Positions 17,495 to 26,888 of a DNA stretch of 64,000 nucleotides are shown piece after piece (positions within the stretch are counted from its first letter, which is position 1; every line of letters begins with the position of its first letter). The position numbers and the translations under genes are program-made. The DNA lies in contig NZ_CP015318.1 of assembly GCF_001686985.1 (NCBI RefSeq), positions 6,136,001 to 6,200,000 of the forward strand, read 5' to 3'. This DNA is from Mesorhizobium amorphae CCNWGS0123 (GTDB lineage: Bacteria > Pseudomonadota > Alphaproteobacteria > Rhizobiales > Rhizobiaceae). A model generated the notes under the pieces. That model worked only from the letters and a program-made list of their open reading frames with translations, was not told where the DNA came from and did no database searches.

Positions 17495-19102
17495 TCAGGC
17501 TGCGGCGCGGATCATATCCGCAGCCTTTTCGGCGATCATGATCGTCGGCGCATTGGTGTTGCCGCCGATCAGTGTCGGCATCACCGAAGCATCGACCACG
17601 CGCAGCCCCTGCATCCCGTGCACCTTGAGTTGCGGATCGACGACGGCCATGTCGTCGACGCCCATCCTGCAGGTGCCGGCCGGGTGATAGATCGTGTCGG
17701 CGCGGGCCCTGATATGCGCCATCAGGTCGGCATCGCTTGAAACACCGGCGGTGTAGATTTCCTTGCGGCGGTATTTCGCTAGCGCCGGCGCCTCCAATAT
17801 GCCGCGCATCGTCTTGACCCCCTTGAGCAGAAGGGCGGCATCGCGTTCGTCCTCGAGAAAGCGCGGGTCGATGCGCGGCGGCGCCAGCGGGTCCGGCGTC
17901 GACAGCCCGACCTCGCCGCGCGAATAAGGCCGCAGCACGCAGACATGGCAGGAAAAGCCGTAGCCCATATGCAGCTTGCGGCCGTGATCGTCGACGATGG
18001 CGATGCAGAAATGCAGCTGCAGGTCGGGCCGATCGATCACCGGATCGGATTTGAGGAAAGCGCCGGCCTCGGCGTACGGAGTGGCGATCATGCCTGTGCC
18101 GTCCTTGCGCCAGCGCAGCATATGCCTGAGCAATCCAGGCGTGCCGCGCAGGCCGATGCCCATCATGTCGGCATCCGCCGACGTCCAGGCCATGATGAAA
18201 TCGAGATGGTCCTGCAGGTTCTTGCCGACCCCAGGCACCTCATGGACGACCGGAATGCCGTGCATCGCCAGTTCGGCCGCCGGGCCGATGCCGGACAACA
18301 ACAGCAGCTGCGGTGAGCCAAAGGCGCCGCCGCAGACGATGACCTCGCGCTTTGCCTCCGCGACGGTCTCGGTTTTGCCGGCACGGTAGCGCAGGCCCGT
18401 GGCGCGCTTACCGTCGAGGACTATCCGTGTCGCGTGCGCCCCGGTGACAACGGTCAGGTTCGGCCGGTCCATGGCCGGATGCAGGTAGGCGGCCGCAGCC
18501 GAGCAGCGCTCGCCATTGCGGCGCTCGCCCCAGAACTGCGTTACCTGGTAGAGCCCCGCCCCTTCCTGCTCGGCTCCGTTGAAATCATCGTTGCGCCTGA
18601 TCTGGTTTTCGCCGCAGGCCTCGACAAAGGCGCGGGCGACGGGACGCGGCTCCTGCTGCTCGCCGACCCGCAACGGCCCGTCGCCGCCATGCAGCGCGTC
18701 AGTGCCGCGCTGATTGCCTTCGGCGCGCCGAAAATAGGGCAGTACCTCGTCCCACGACCAGCCATCGCAGCCGAGGTCGGCCCATCCGTCATAGTCGCTG
18801 CGATGCCCGCGAATGTAGAGCATGGCGTTGATGGCGCTGGAGCCGCCGAGCGTCTTGCCGCGCGGCTGGTAGCCCTTGCGGCCGCCAAGTCCTGGCTGCG
18901 GCACCGTCTCGAAGGCCCAGTTGTTGAGCTTCGGCCGGCCCGGCAGCAGCGCGATGACGCCCGCCGGCGCGCGGATGAACAAATCCTTGCCGGCGCCGCC
19001 GGCTTCGATCAGGCACACCGTTTTGGAGGGATCTTCGGAGAGCCTTGCCGCCAGCGTGCAGCCGGCGGAACCGCCACCGGCGATGACATAGTCGTAGCGC
19101 AT
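17495..19102 (-). CDS. GMC-family FAD oxidoreductase (choline dehydrogenase-like)
   Basis: Flavoprotein that oxidises alcohols. The 535-aa product has the N-terminal ADP-binding fold YVIAGGGSAGCTLAARLSED, the GMC signature GKTLGGSSAINAMLYIRGH and the C-terminal HPAGTCRMG with a catalytic-type His, then VVDASVMPTLIGGNTNAPT. The length fits BetA-like and other alcohol dehydrogenases. No betaine aldehyde dehydrogenase or betI is adjacent, so choline as substrate is not supported; other alcohols are equally likely. Confidence 0.9.
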   Translation of the reverse strand: MRYDYVIAGGGSAGCTLAARLSEDPSKTVCLIEAGGAGKDLFIRAPAGVIALLPGRPKLNNWAFETVPQPGLGGRKGYQPRGKTLGGSSAINAMLYIRGHRSDYDGWADLGCDGWSWDEVLPYFRRAEGNQRGTDALHGGDGPLRVGEQQEPRPVARAFVEACGENQIRRNDDFNGAEQEGAGLYQVTQFWGERRNGERCSAAAAYLHPAMDRPNLTVVTGAHATRIVLDGKRATGLRYRAGKTETVAEAKREVIVCGGAFGSPQLLLLSGIGPAAELAMHGIPVVHEVPGVGKNLQDHLDFIMAWTSADADMMGIGLRGTPGLLRHMLRWRKDGTGMIATPYAEAGAFLKSDPVIDRPDLQLHFCIAIVDDHGRKLHMGYGFSCHVCVLRPYSRGEVGLSTPDPLAPPRIDPRFLEDERDAALLLKGVKTMRGILEAPALAKYRRKEIYTAGVSSDADLMAHIRARADTIYHPAGTCRMGVDDMAVVDPQLKVHGMQGLRVVDASVMPTLIGGNTNAPTIMIAEKAADMIRAAA

Positions 19103-19199
19103 AGTCTCCTCCCGATCATCCGGCGGATGTTTCCGTCCGGATGCGCAAGAGAAGGCTTGCTTGCGAGCATTGTAAAGACGTCGGCGCGTTACCGCAGGG

Positions 19200-19733
19200 T
19201 CAGCCCGTGCGTTTGCGCCGCCAGGAATATTTCGGTCCCTTGGCCTCCGGCTCGGCGGCCGGCTGATAGTAGAGCGGCAGGCCGCCGGTGCGGCCTTCCT
19301 CGAGCCGCTTCAGAAGCACCGGATTCGTCACTTCGAACTCGTCGAAGCCGAGCCGCAGCATATGCGGCAGCTGGTCGACCAGAACCTGGCCGGTGGCGCG
19401 CACGGCACCCTGAAAATGATAGCGCGCACGCAGCAATTCGCCCTTGGAGAAGGACCGCCCGTCATTGAACGCAGGAAAGGCCAGCGCCACCAGCGACAGC
19501 TGGTCGAGCAGCCCGGCGATCTTGTCCAGTTCGTCGCCCGGCAGAAGCAGCACACCAAGGCGCTCCTTCGCCGATCGGCGCACGTCCGCGTCGAGCCCCA
19601 GAAACGCCTGCAGCGGCAGGATAAAGCGTCCGTTGCCGGTAAGTGCATCGGCGCTTTCGGCATGAACCCACTCGTCCTCGCGGAAACCCGTCGGGGTCCA
19701 GAGGCGGGTCTCCGTCGTCAATTCAGTCATCAA
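19200..19733 (-). CDS. DUF934 protein of the sulfite reduction operon
   Basis: The 177-aa protein matches DUF934, a family found almost always with cysI/cysH in proteobacteria (family knowledge). Central features: LGVLLLPGDELDKIAGLLDQL and ARYHFQGAVRATGQVLVDQLPHMLRLGFDEFEV. Its function is not established; an accessory role in sulfite reduction or electron supply is inferred. It is the last gene of the minus-strand cluster, 103 bp after cysH. Confidence 0.85.
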   Translation of the reverse strand: MMTELTTETRLWTPTGFREDEWVHAESADALTGNGRFILPLQAFLGLDADVRRSAKERLGVLLLPGDELDKIAGLLDQLSLVALAFPAFNDGRSFSKGELLRARYHFQGAVRATGQVLVDQLPHMLRLGFDEFEVTNPVLLKRLEEGRTGGLPLYYQPAAEPEAKGPKYSWRRKRTG

Positions 19734-19836
19734 GAAGTCCTAAAGCTCAAAATTTCTGGAGCGGCGCGCCGGTCAGCGACTTTGGTACGGAAGCGCAGGA
19801 ACCGCCGTTTGCAGGCCGGCTGAGCACCAACATACC

Positions 19837-20601
19837 TTAAAGCGATGCGTCGGTCAGCGACTTCTCCAGCCCGGAGAGGTGGATGCCGCACTCGGTCTTG
19901 GCGTGCCCAGCCCAGCGGCCGCTGCGCGCATCCTCGCCCGGCTGTACCGGCTGCGTGCATGGGAAGCAACCGATCGACAGATAGCCATAGGCGACCAGCG
20001 GATTTTCGCGCAGCGCATGCGCGCGCATGTAGGCGGCCTGGTCCGACGTCGTCCAATGCGCCAGCGGGTTGATGCGGATGCGCGAACCGACCGCCTCGAA
20101 GACGGGAAGCGCCGCGCGCGTCGAGGCCTGGAAGCGCTTGCGTCCGGTGAACCAGGCGCGGAACGGCTCGACGCCGCGCGCCAGCGGCTCGACCTTGCGC
20201 ACATTGCAGCAGGCGTCGGTGTTGGTCTCGTTGAGGTTGCCGGTCGGATCGACCCTTTCGAGCGCGGCCTCTTCGGGCTTGATCACCCTGATATCGGTCA
20301 GGCCGAAATCGGCGGCCAGCGCGTCGCGATAACCGAGCGTCTCCTCGAAATGCTTGCCGGTATCGAGGAAGATCACCGGCAGCGTGCGGTCGATCTCGGC
20401 GATCATATGCAGGAGCACGGCTGAATCGGCGCCGAACGAGGACACGGCGGCGATGCCGCCGCGAAAGATCTCGCGCGTCGAGCGCTCGATGATCTGCAGC
20501 GGATTGAGGTGACCATAGAGCGCGTCGAGCCCAGCCGCCTCGGCGGCGATGCCGGCCTCGACGTCGACGATACGGTCAAGCGGCCTTGGTTTCGCCAGCA
20601 T
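19837..20601 (-). CDS. cysH: assimilatory adenylylsulfate (APS/PAPS) reductase CysH
   Basis: Reduces activated sulfate to sulfite. I chose the ATG at 20601 because a perfect AAGGAGG lies 6 nt upstream; it gives 254 aa and overlaps the cysI end by 26 nt. The protein has a PP-loop ATPase-like core (VSSFGADSAVLLHMI) and the catalytic KTECGIH. It carries a Cys-Cys pair (TDACCNVRK) and a CxxC (IGCFPC), the ligands of a [4Fe-4S] cluster. Those cysteines mark the APS-using type, as biochemically shown for rhizobia, rather than the PAPS-using enterobacterial type. Confidence 0.93.
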   Translation of the reverse strand: MLAKPRPLDRIVDVEAGIAAEAAGLDALYGHLNPLQIIERSTREIFRGGIAAVSSFGADSAVLLHMIAEIDRTLPVIFLDTGKHFEETLGYRDALAADFGLTDIRVIKPEEAALERVDPTGNLNETNTDACCNVRKVEPLARGVEPFRAWFTGRKRFQASTRAALPVFEAVGSRIRINPLAHWTTSDQAAYMRAHALRENPLVAYGYLSIGCFPCTQPVQPGEDARSGRWAGHAKTECGIHLSGLEKSLTDASL

Positions 20602-22246
20602 AGAGCGCCTCCTTGAACGGCGCGGGACCGACTCTGCGGTAGGCGTCGATGAATCGTTCTGAGGGATCGAGGCGAAGGCCGAGATAGGTTTCGACGATCT
20701 GCTCGATGGCGTCGGTGATCTCTTCCGACGAGAAGCCGCGGCCGATGATCTCGCCAACCGAGGTGTTCTCGTCGGCCGAGCCGCCGAGCGTGACCTGGTA
20801 GAGTTCGGCGCCCTTCTTCTCGACGCCGAGGATGCCGATGTGGCCGACATGGTGGTGGCCGCAGGCGTTGATGCAGCCGGAAATCTTCAGCTTCAGCTCG
20901 CCGATCTCGCGCTGCCGCTCGAGCGAGGCGAAGCGCTGCGATATCTCCTGCGCCACCGGAATGGAGCGCGCCGTGGCCAGCGCGCAATAGTCGAGGCCGG
21001 GGCACGAGATGATGTCGCTGATCAGGTTGGAGTTGGCCGTGGCCAGGCCGATGTCGACCAGCGCGTCATAGACAGCCTTGAGGTCGGCGCGCGCGACATG
21101 CGGCAGGATCAGGTTCTGCTCGTGGCTGACGCGCAATTCGTCGAAAGCGTATTTCTCGGCGATGTCGGCAACCGCTTCCATCTGGCTGTCGGAAGCGTCG
21201 CCCGGCACCTCGCCGATGCCCTTGAGCGAGATCGTCACCGCCGCATAGTCGGGATGGCGGTGGGTCACCACATTCTGGTCGAGCCATTCGGAGAAGCTTT
21301 TGGAATCGAGCCGTGCCAGCTTCACCGCCGCGTCGCCTTCCGGCCGCGCGGTCAGCCGGGGCGGAGCGAAATAGGCGTCGATGGCGCGGATGTCGGCTTC
21401 CGGCAGCTTCAGCTCGGCGTCCTTCAGTTCCTGCCATTCGGCCTCGATCTGGCGGGTGATCTCCTCGACCCCGGTCTCGTGGACGAGAATCTTGATGCGC
21501 GCCTTGTACTTGTTGTCGCGGCGGCCATAGAGGTTGTAAACGCGCAGGATCGCCGTGCAGTAGGACAGAAGATCGGCTTCCGGCAGGAAGTCGCGGATCT
21601 TCTTGGCGACCATCGGCGTGCGGCCCTGGCCGCCGCCGACATAGACGGCGAAGCCGAGTTCGCCGGCCGCGTTCTTCTTCAAATGCAAGCCGATGTCGTG
21701 CGTCTGGATAGCGGCGCGGTCGCGCTCCGCACCCGTCACCGCGATCTTGAACTTGCGCGGCAGGAACGAAAACTCCGGATGCACCGACGACCACTGACGC
21801 AGGATCTCCGCATAGGGGCGCGGATCGGCGACCTCGTCGGCGGCGGCACCGGCGAAATGATCGGCGGTGACGTTGCGTATGCAGTTGCCGCTGGTCTGGA
21901 TGGCGTGCATCTCGACACTCGCGAGATCGGCCAGGATCGCCGGGATGTCCGACAGCGCCGGCCAGTTGAACTGGATGTTCTGCCGCGTCGTGAAATGGCC
22001 GTAGCCCTTGTCGTATTTGCGGGCGATATGGCCGAGCATGCGCAGCTGCTGGCTGTTCAGCGTGCCATAGGGCACCGCTATGCGCAGCATATAGGCGTGC
22101 AGCTGCAAATAGACACCGTTCATCAGCCTCAGCGGCCGGAACTGATCCTCGGTGATCTCGCCGGCAAGCCGCCGCTGCACCTGGTCGCTGAACTCGGCGA
22201 CACGGGCCTGCACGAAATCTTGGTCGAACTCATCGTAACGGTACAT
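20576..22246 (-). CDS. cysI: siroheme-dependent sulfite (nitrite/sulfite) reductase
   Basis: Six-electron reduction of sulfite to sulfide. The 556-aa product has two ferredoxin-like half domains and two siroheme domains. The [4Fe-4S]-siroheme ligands are visible as CPGLDYC and KISGCINACGHH. A basic patch in TSGNCIRNV binds the substrate region. Its place between cysG/DUF2849 and cysH marks it as sulfite rather than nitrite reductase. No cysJ flavoprotein is near, so the electron donor may be ferredoxin or another protein. Confidence 0.92.
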   Translation of the reverse strand: MYRYDEFDQDFVQARVAEFSDQVQRRLAGEITEDQFRPLRLMNGVYLQLHAYMLRIAVPYGTLNSQQLRMLGHIARKYDKGYGHFTTRQNIQFNWPALSDIPAILADLASVEMHAIQTSGNCIRNVTADHFAGAAADEVADPRPYAEILRQWSSVHPEFSFLPRKFKIAVTGAERDRAAIQTHDIGLHLKKNAAGELGFAVYVGGGQGRTPMVAKKIRDFLPEADLLSYCTAILRVYNLYGRRDNKYKARIKILVHETGVEEITRQIEAEWQELKDAELKLPEADIRAIDAYFAPPRLTARPEGDAAVKLARLDSKSFSEWLDQNVVTHRHPDYAAVTISLKGIGEVPGDASDSQMEAVADIAEKYAFDELRVSHEQNLILPHVARADLKAVYDALVDIGLATANSNLISDIISCPGLDYCALATARSIPVAQEISQRFASLERQREIGELKLKISGCINACGHHHVGHIGILGVEKKGAELYQVTLGGSADENTSVGEIIGRGFSSEEITDAIEQIVETYLGLRLDPSERFIDAYRRVGPAPFKEALYAGETKAA

Positions 22247-22282
22247 GCTTCGTCTTTCAGGGCGCGTCCGCCCGCTTTCACA

Positions 22283-22585
22283 TTATGCCCGGATCGTTTC
22301 CGGATGGGCCTGTTTGCCGAGGTCGCCACGGATGGTCGGGCCAGCGGCGCGGATCTTTTCGCGCAGCCGCACCGCTTCGACCACGCCGTCGACCACGGTG
22401 ACGTCGATCAGATTGACGTCGACAACCTCATTGTTGGCGTAGGCCGCGGCACCGATCGCCTCCAGCCGGTCCTCGGCCGCCTTGTCATGGGCGAGGTCGG
22501 CATTGCCGATCGTCTCGGCCCAGCCGCCATCGGCGTACCAGACGGCGATGCCGTCGGTGAGCCTGTTTGCGGTCAGAACCTTCAT
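22283..22585 (-). CDS. DUF2849 protein of the sulfite reduction operon
   Basis: The 100-aa protein matches DUF2849, typically located between cysG and cysI in Hyphomicrobiales. It begins KVLTANRLTDGIAVWYADGGW and has no cysteine, signal peptide or membrane segment. Its function is unknown. Its ATG overlaps the cysG stop codon (ATGA), indicating translational coupling; cysI starts 36 bp further on. Confidence 0.85.
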   Translation of the reverse strand: MKVLTANRLTDGIAVWYADGGWAETIGNADLAHDKAAEDRLEAIGAAAYANNEVVDVNLIDVTVVDGVVEAVRLREKIRAAGPTIRGDLGKQAHPETIRA

Positions 22586-24030
22586 TGCTCGACTCCTTCG
22601 GCGGCCGTGCTGGCAGCGCCCTCATGCCTGTGTGCCGCGAGCGGCTCGGAACGTTCAAAATTGGCGCCGGCGACCGCATCGCCGATGATGGTCATCACCG
22701 GGCCGGTCAGGTCGGCGCGCGCCTCCAGCGACGGCAAATCGGCCAGCGTGCCGTGGAAGCGCCGGCGATTGCCGAGACTGGCATTCTCGACCACGGCGAC
22801 CGCCGTGTCCGGCGACAGGCCGGCTTCGATCAGGCGGCCGGCGACCTCGGCCGCGACCGAGCGGCCCATATAGACGGCGACCGTTGCGCCGGAGATGGCG
22901 AGCTTGGCCCAGTCCGGCAGCGAATTGCCCTTAAGATCGTGGCCGGTCGTGAACACCATCGACGAAGAGACGCCGCGCAGCGTCAGCGGCAGTTCGAAAT
23001 CGGCGGCTGCGGCAAAGGCCGCGGTGACGCCGGGAACCACTTCATAGGCGATGCCGGCGTCGCGAAGTGCCGCCATCTCCTCGCCAGCCCGGCCGAACAC
23101 CAAGGGGTCGCCCGACTTCAGCCGCACGACGCGCTTGCCGGCATGGCCGAGTTCGACCAGCAGCGCATTGATCTCGGTCTGGCTCTTCGAATGGCAGCCC
23201 TTGCGCTTGCCGACCGGCAGGCGCTCGGCGTCGCGGCGACCCATGGCGACAATCGCCTCCGGCACCAGCGCGTCATAGACGATGACGTCGGCTTCCATCA
23301 AAAACCGATGCGCCCGCAGCGTCAAAAGGTCTTCCGCGCCCGGCCCAGCGCCGACCAGCGCGATGTGGCCTGCGGCCGGCGCGTTGGAGACAAGCAGGTC
23401 GAGTGCTGCATCATGCGCCTGCGAGAGCTCTCCGGCCTCTACGGCGCGCGCCGGCGCGCCGGCAAAGAAATCGCTCCAGAAGCGGCGGCGGCCATTGCCC
23501 TTCGGCAGCCGCTCGGCAGCACCTCGGAACGAAGCGGCGAGCGTCGCCAGAGCACCGAGCGACGGCGACAGCATGCGGTCGATACGGCTGCGCAGGATCT
23601 GGGCCAGCACCGGGCCTGCCCCTTCGGTGCCGATGGCGATCGCCACCGGGGCGCGGTTGACCAGCGCAGGTGTAAAGAAATCGCAGAGCTCGGGCCGGTC
23701 GACCGCATTGACCGGAATGCCCAGCCGGCGTGCGTCCGCGGCGACGCGGCGGTCGAGCGCTTCCTCGCCGCTGGCGGCAAACACCAGGGTCGCGCCTTCC
23801 AGATGCGCGGCATCGTAGGCGGCATCGATGTGGACGGCGCCGGTAGCAGCGATGAAGTTCAGCAACTCGGCTTCGGCGGCATCGGTGATGATGCGCAGCA
23901 CCGCGCTTGACTGGTCGAGCAGCCGGGCCTTGGCCAGTGCCTCCTCGCCGCCACCGACGATGGCCACGGCTTCGCCCTCGACCCGCATGAAAACGGGAAA
24001 GGCGTTGAGTTTGGCATTGGCCTCAGACAT
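22582..24030 (-). CDS. cysG: siroheme synthase CysG (trifunctional)
   Basis: Makes siroheme for the sulfite reductase encoded downstream. The 482-aa product has the N-terminal precorrin-2 dehydrogenase/ferrochelatase (about 10-215, VAIVGGGEEALAKARLLDQ). The C-terminal uroporphyrinogen III methyltransferase (about 222-465) shows IALVGAGPGAEDLLTLRA, RLKSGDPLVFGRAGEE, the YEVVPGVTAA motif and the TGHD motif. First gene of the cluster, with a leader of about 230 bp before a candidate operator. Confidence 0.94.
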   Translation of the reverse strand: MSEANAKLNAFPVFMRVEGEAVAIVGGGEEALAKARLLDQSSAVLRIITDAAEAELLNFIAATGAVHIDAAYDAAHLEGATLVFAASGEEALDRRVAADARRLGIPVNAVDRPELCDFFTPALVNRAPVAIAIGTEGAGPVLAQILRSRIDRMLSPSLGALATLAASFRGAAERLPKGNGRRRFWSDFFAGAPARAVEAGELSQAHDAALDLLVSNAPAAGHIALVGAGPGAEDLLTLRAHRFLMEADVIVYDALVPEAIVAMGRRDAERLPVGKRKGCHSKSQTEINALLVELGHAGKRVVRLKSGDPLVFGRAGEEMAALRDAGIAYEVVPGVTAAFAAAADFELPLTLRGVSSSMVFTTGHDLKGNSLPDWAKLAISGATVAVYMGRSVAAEVAGRLIEAGLSPDTAVAVVENASLGNRRRFHGTLADLPSLEARADLTGPVMTIIGDAVAGANFERSEPLAAHRHEGAASTAAEGVEQ

Positions 24031-24438
24031 GACGACAAGGAATCCTGGAACAGTCTGCCAGTTTTACGCGGCGGCGCGAAAAACCAGAAGGAAAGCACTC
24101 GCGCATCCGGCGATGGCAGGCAATCGCTTTTTCGCAACTGCGAAGGGCAGGAGAAAATTATTCCACACCCAGGAGTCGGGTGGATTCAAGATGCTGTTGC
24201 AGGCCCCGATCTGCGGTCCTTTTAGTCGCTTGCGCTCGGCGCCGCAAAACAGTTTTTTCTAAATTCTACCAAATTAGTAGATTAATGCTGCAGGGCGTTG
24301 ACTGCGGTCTTGGACCGGCGATGAGCCATCACTCGGAACGAATTTGGCGGAGCCGGCGTTTGCCATTCAAACCCCAGGCTGCAGGGCATCGGGCCATGCG
24401 GCCTCATCCGGGGTCGGTCAGGAAATGGAGGAGCCGAT
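24031..24438. other. 408-bp divergent intergenic region, cysG / host-attachment gene
   Basis: The cysG-proximal part (24031-24240) holds no recognisable gene or known riboswitch. An AT-rich patch at 24250-24290 contains the candidate operator listed separately. The right part (24300-24430) leads to the ribosome binding site GGAGG of the attachment-family gene. Confidence 0.5.
24265..24281. promoter_or_regulatory. candidate operator upstream of the cys operon
   Basis: The inverted repeat TCTAC-N7-GTAGA lies in an AT-rich patch about 235 bp upstream of the cysG start. Its size suits a dimeric winged-helix or Rrf2-type repressor. No regulator gene is adjacent. The assignment to sulfur control is by position only. 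Confidence 0.4.
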
Positions 24439-24888
24439 ATGAGCGACATCAAGCTGAAGCATGGGCTGTGGGTTCTGGTCGCCGACGGTGAGAAGGCGCT
24501 GTTCCTGCGCAACCGGGGCGACACGCGATTCCCCGACCTGCAAGTGGTGCAGGAGATGGAGCAGGAGAATCCCGCCACCCGCGAACAAGGCAGCGACCGC
24601 CCGGGCCGCTACAATGACGGCCCCTCGGTCCATCGCAGTGCGGTTCAGGACACCGATTGGCATCGTATCGGCAAGGAGCGCTTCGCCGACGATATCGCCG
24701 AGCGGCTCTACGGGCTGGCGCATCGCGGCGCGTTCGAGGAGATTGTGCTGATCGCGCCGCCCCAAGTGCTGGGCGAGATGCGCCGGAAGCTGCACAAGGA
24801 AGTCGGCGGCAGGGTGCAGGCGGAAATTCCGAAGACGCTGACCAACCACACCATCTTCGAGATCGAGAGCCTGCTACAGGCCGCCTGA
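24439..24888 (+). CDS. host attachment (AtsE-type, PF10116-like) family protein
   Basis: The 149-aa cytoplasmic protein matches the family annotated as 'required for attachment to host cells'. It contains LWVLVADGEKALFLRNRGD, a charged mid-section with RHS-like DGPSVHRSAVQDTDWHRIGKE (cut into family blocks), and EIVLIAPPQVLGEMRRKL. The fold is related to eRF1 domain 1-like proteins. The attachment role comes from Agrobacterium work on a distant member and is not shown for this one. GGAGG precedes the ATG. Confidence 0.82.
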   Translation: MSDIKLKHGLWVLVADGEKALFLRNRGDTRFPDLQVVQEMEQENPATREQGSDRPGRYNDGPSVHRSAVQDTDWHRIGKERFADDIAERLYGLAHRGAFEEIVLIAPPQVLGEMRRKLHKEVGGRVQAEIPKTLTNHTIFEIESLLQAA

Positions 24889-25050
24889 CCCGCGCGCACT
24901 TCGGCCTCTATTCGCTCTTGTCCGCACTGCCGACCATTTCGCGGCAATGCGGGTTGCCTCGCGCCTATAACAGCCCCCATATTGCAAGAGGCGGCGGCTT
25001 CGGGCGGCGCCTATCCGACATCGTGATTTTCGAAAGGCGCTCCATAGACA

Positions 25051-26829
25051 ATGCCGCATGACACGCCCCTTATCGCCACCATCGTCGCCGGTCTGGGGCT
25101 GGCTTTCGTCTTCGGCGCCCTCGCCAACCGTTTTCGCGTGCCGCCGCTGGTCGGCTACTTGATTGCCGGCGTGCTGGTCGGGCCGAACACGCCCGGCTTC
25201 GTCGCCGATGCCGGCCTCGCCAACGAGCTCGCCGAAATCGGCGTCATCCTCTTGATGTTCGGCGTCGGCCTGCATTTTTCGCTGAAGGACCTTTTGTCGG
25301 TCCGCGCCATCGCCATACCCGGCGCCGTCGTGCAGATCGGCTTTGCCACCGCGCTCGGCGCCGGCCTTGCCTGGCTGCTCGGCTGGTCGATGGGCGCCGG
25401 GCTGGTCTTCGGCCTGGCGCTTTCCGTCGCCTCCACCGTGGTGCTGCTGCGTGCTTTGCAGGAGCGGAGGCTGATCGAGACCGAGCGCGGCCGCATCGCT
25501 GTCGGCTGGCTGATCGTCGAGGACCTCGCCATGGTGCTCGCGCTGGTGTTGTTGCCGGCGCTGGCCGGCGTGCTCGGCGGCCAGCCGCAGGTGGACAACC
25601 ACGCCAGCGGTCTGCTGGCGCTGCCCGCCAGCTACGGCATCTGGGGCGTCGTCGGCATCACCCTTGCCAAGGTCGCCGCCTTCGTCGTCGTCATGCTGGT
25701 GGTCGGTCGCCGGGTCATCCCCTGGATCCTGCACTATGTCGCTCATACCGGCTCACGCGAACTGTTCCGGCTGGCAGTGCTGGCCATAGCACTTGGCGTT
25801 GCCTTCGGGGCGGCAAAGCTGTTCGGCGTCTCGCTGGCGCTGGGCGCCTTCTTTGCCGGCATGATCATGAGCGAGTCGGAACTCAGCCACCGCGCGGCCG
25901 AGGAATCGCTGCCGCTGCGCGATGCTTTCTCGGTGCTGTTCTTCGTTTCGGTCGGCATGCTGTTCGACCCGTTCAGCCTGATGAGCAATGGTCTGCCGAT
26001 CCTGGCCACGCTGGCCATCATCGTGCTTGGCAAATCGCTGGCGGCGTTCGTCATCGTCGTCGCCTTCGGCTATCCGATTGCCACCGCACTGATGATTTCG
26101 GCCAGCCTTGCGCAGATCGGCGAGTTCTCCTTCATCCTGGCCGAGCTCGGTGTCGGGCTGGGCCTGCTGCCCGAGCAGGGGCGCGACCTGATCCTGGCCG
26201 GCGCCATCCTGTCGATCGTGCTCAACCCGCTGATGTTCCTCGCCATCGACTGGATGAAGCCATGGCTGGAGGCGCGGGCCGCCAAGGCAGCGCCACCGGT
26301 CGAGGCAAAGCCGATCGGCCCGGCGACCGCACCCGGAGAAGTGGCGTCAGTCGCGCCGGAAAGGGAAGATGGGCCGCCGCCGAAGACAAAGCTCACCGGC
26401 CACGCCATCCTGATCGGCTACGGCCGCGTCGGCAGCCTCGTCGGCGCAGCGCTGAAAGATGCTGCCATGCCCTTCCTCGTCATCGAGGACGCCGACAAGA
26501 CGCTGGCGAAGCTCAGGGCCGACGGAATCGAAACCGTCGCTGGCAATGCGGCCAACGCCGAAGTGTTTGCCGCCGCCAATCCGGAAGGCGCAAAGCGATT
26601 GATCCTCGCCATTCCCAATGCCTTCGAAGCGGGACAGGTCGTGCTGCGCGCCCGCGCCGCCAATCCCGGGATAAGCGTCATCGCCCGGGCCCATTCAGAC
26701 GCCGAGGTCGAGCATCTCAAGGGGCTCGGCGCCGACACCGTCATCATGGGCGAGCGCGAGATCGCGCGTGGCATCGTGGAAGAGGTTCTGGGCCACAAGC
26801 CGGAAGCGGCTGACCCGTCCGCGGCCTGA
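25051..26829 (+). CDS. CPA2-family cation/proton antiporter (YbaL-like) with TrkA-N domain
   Basis: The 592-aa inner-membrane protein has about 12 transmembrane helices in residues 5-395. The exchanger motifs are GYLIAGVLVGPNTPGF, LLMFGVGLHFSLKDLL and LGAFFAGMIMSESELSHRA. A Pro/Ala-rich linker leads to a cytoplasmic NAD-binding TrkA-N (RCK) domain (about 448-570) with ILIGYGRVGSLVG. It belongs to the KefB/YbaL group and probably exports K+ or Na+ in exchange for protons, gated by nucleotide binding. Confidence 0.92.
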   Translation: MPHDTPLIATIVAGLGLAFVFGALANRFRVPPLVGYLIAGVLVGPNTPGFVADAGLANELAEIGVILLMFGVGLHFSLKDLLSVRAIAIPGAVVQIGFATALGAGLAWLLGWSMGAGLVFGLALSVASTVVLLRALQERRLIETERGRIAVGWLIVEDLAMVLALVLLPALAGVLGGQPQVDNHASGLLALPASYGIWGVVGITLAKVAAFVVVMLVVGRRVIPWILHYVAHTGSRELFRLAVLAIALGVAFGAAKLFGVSLALGAFFAGMIMSESELSHRAAEESLPLRDAFSVLFFVSVGMLFDPFSLMSNGLPILATLAIIVLGKSLAAFVIVVAFGYPIATALMISASLAQIGEFSFILAELGVGLGLLPEQGRDLILAGAILSIVLNPLMFLAIDWMKPWLEARAAKAAPPVEAKPIGPATAPGEVASVAPEREDGPPPKTKLTGHAILIGYGRVGSLVGAALKDAAMPFLVIEDADKTLAKLRADGIETVAGNAANAEVFAAANPEGAKRLILAIPNAFEAGQVVLRARAANPGISVIARAHSDAEVEHLKGLGADTVIMGEREIARGIVEEVLGHKPEAADPSAA

Positions 26830-26888
26830 CCAAGCCAAGGCCGTCATGCGCTGTCAATGCAATCGTCTCGACTGCGTTCGCAATCGGA

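Noticed and set aside
20840..22873. 677-codon plus-strand frame opposite cysI and cysG
   Set aside because: Antisense shadow; cysI and cysG have complete cofactor motifs on the other strand.
24031..24264. cysG leader as a SAM or cobalamin riboswitch
   Set aside because: I could not find the conserved core sequences of either class.
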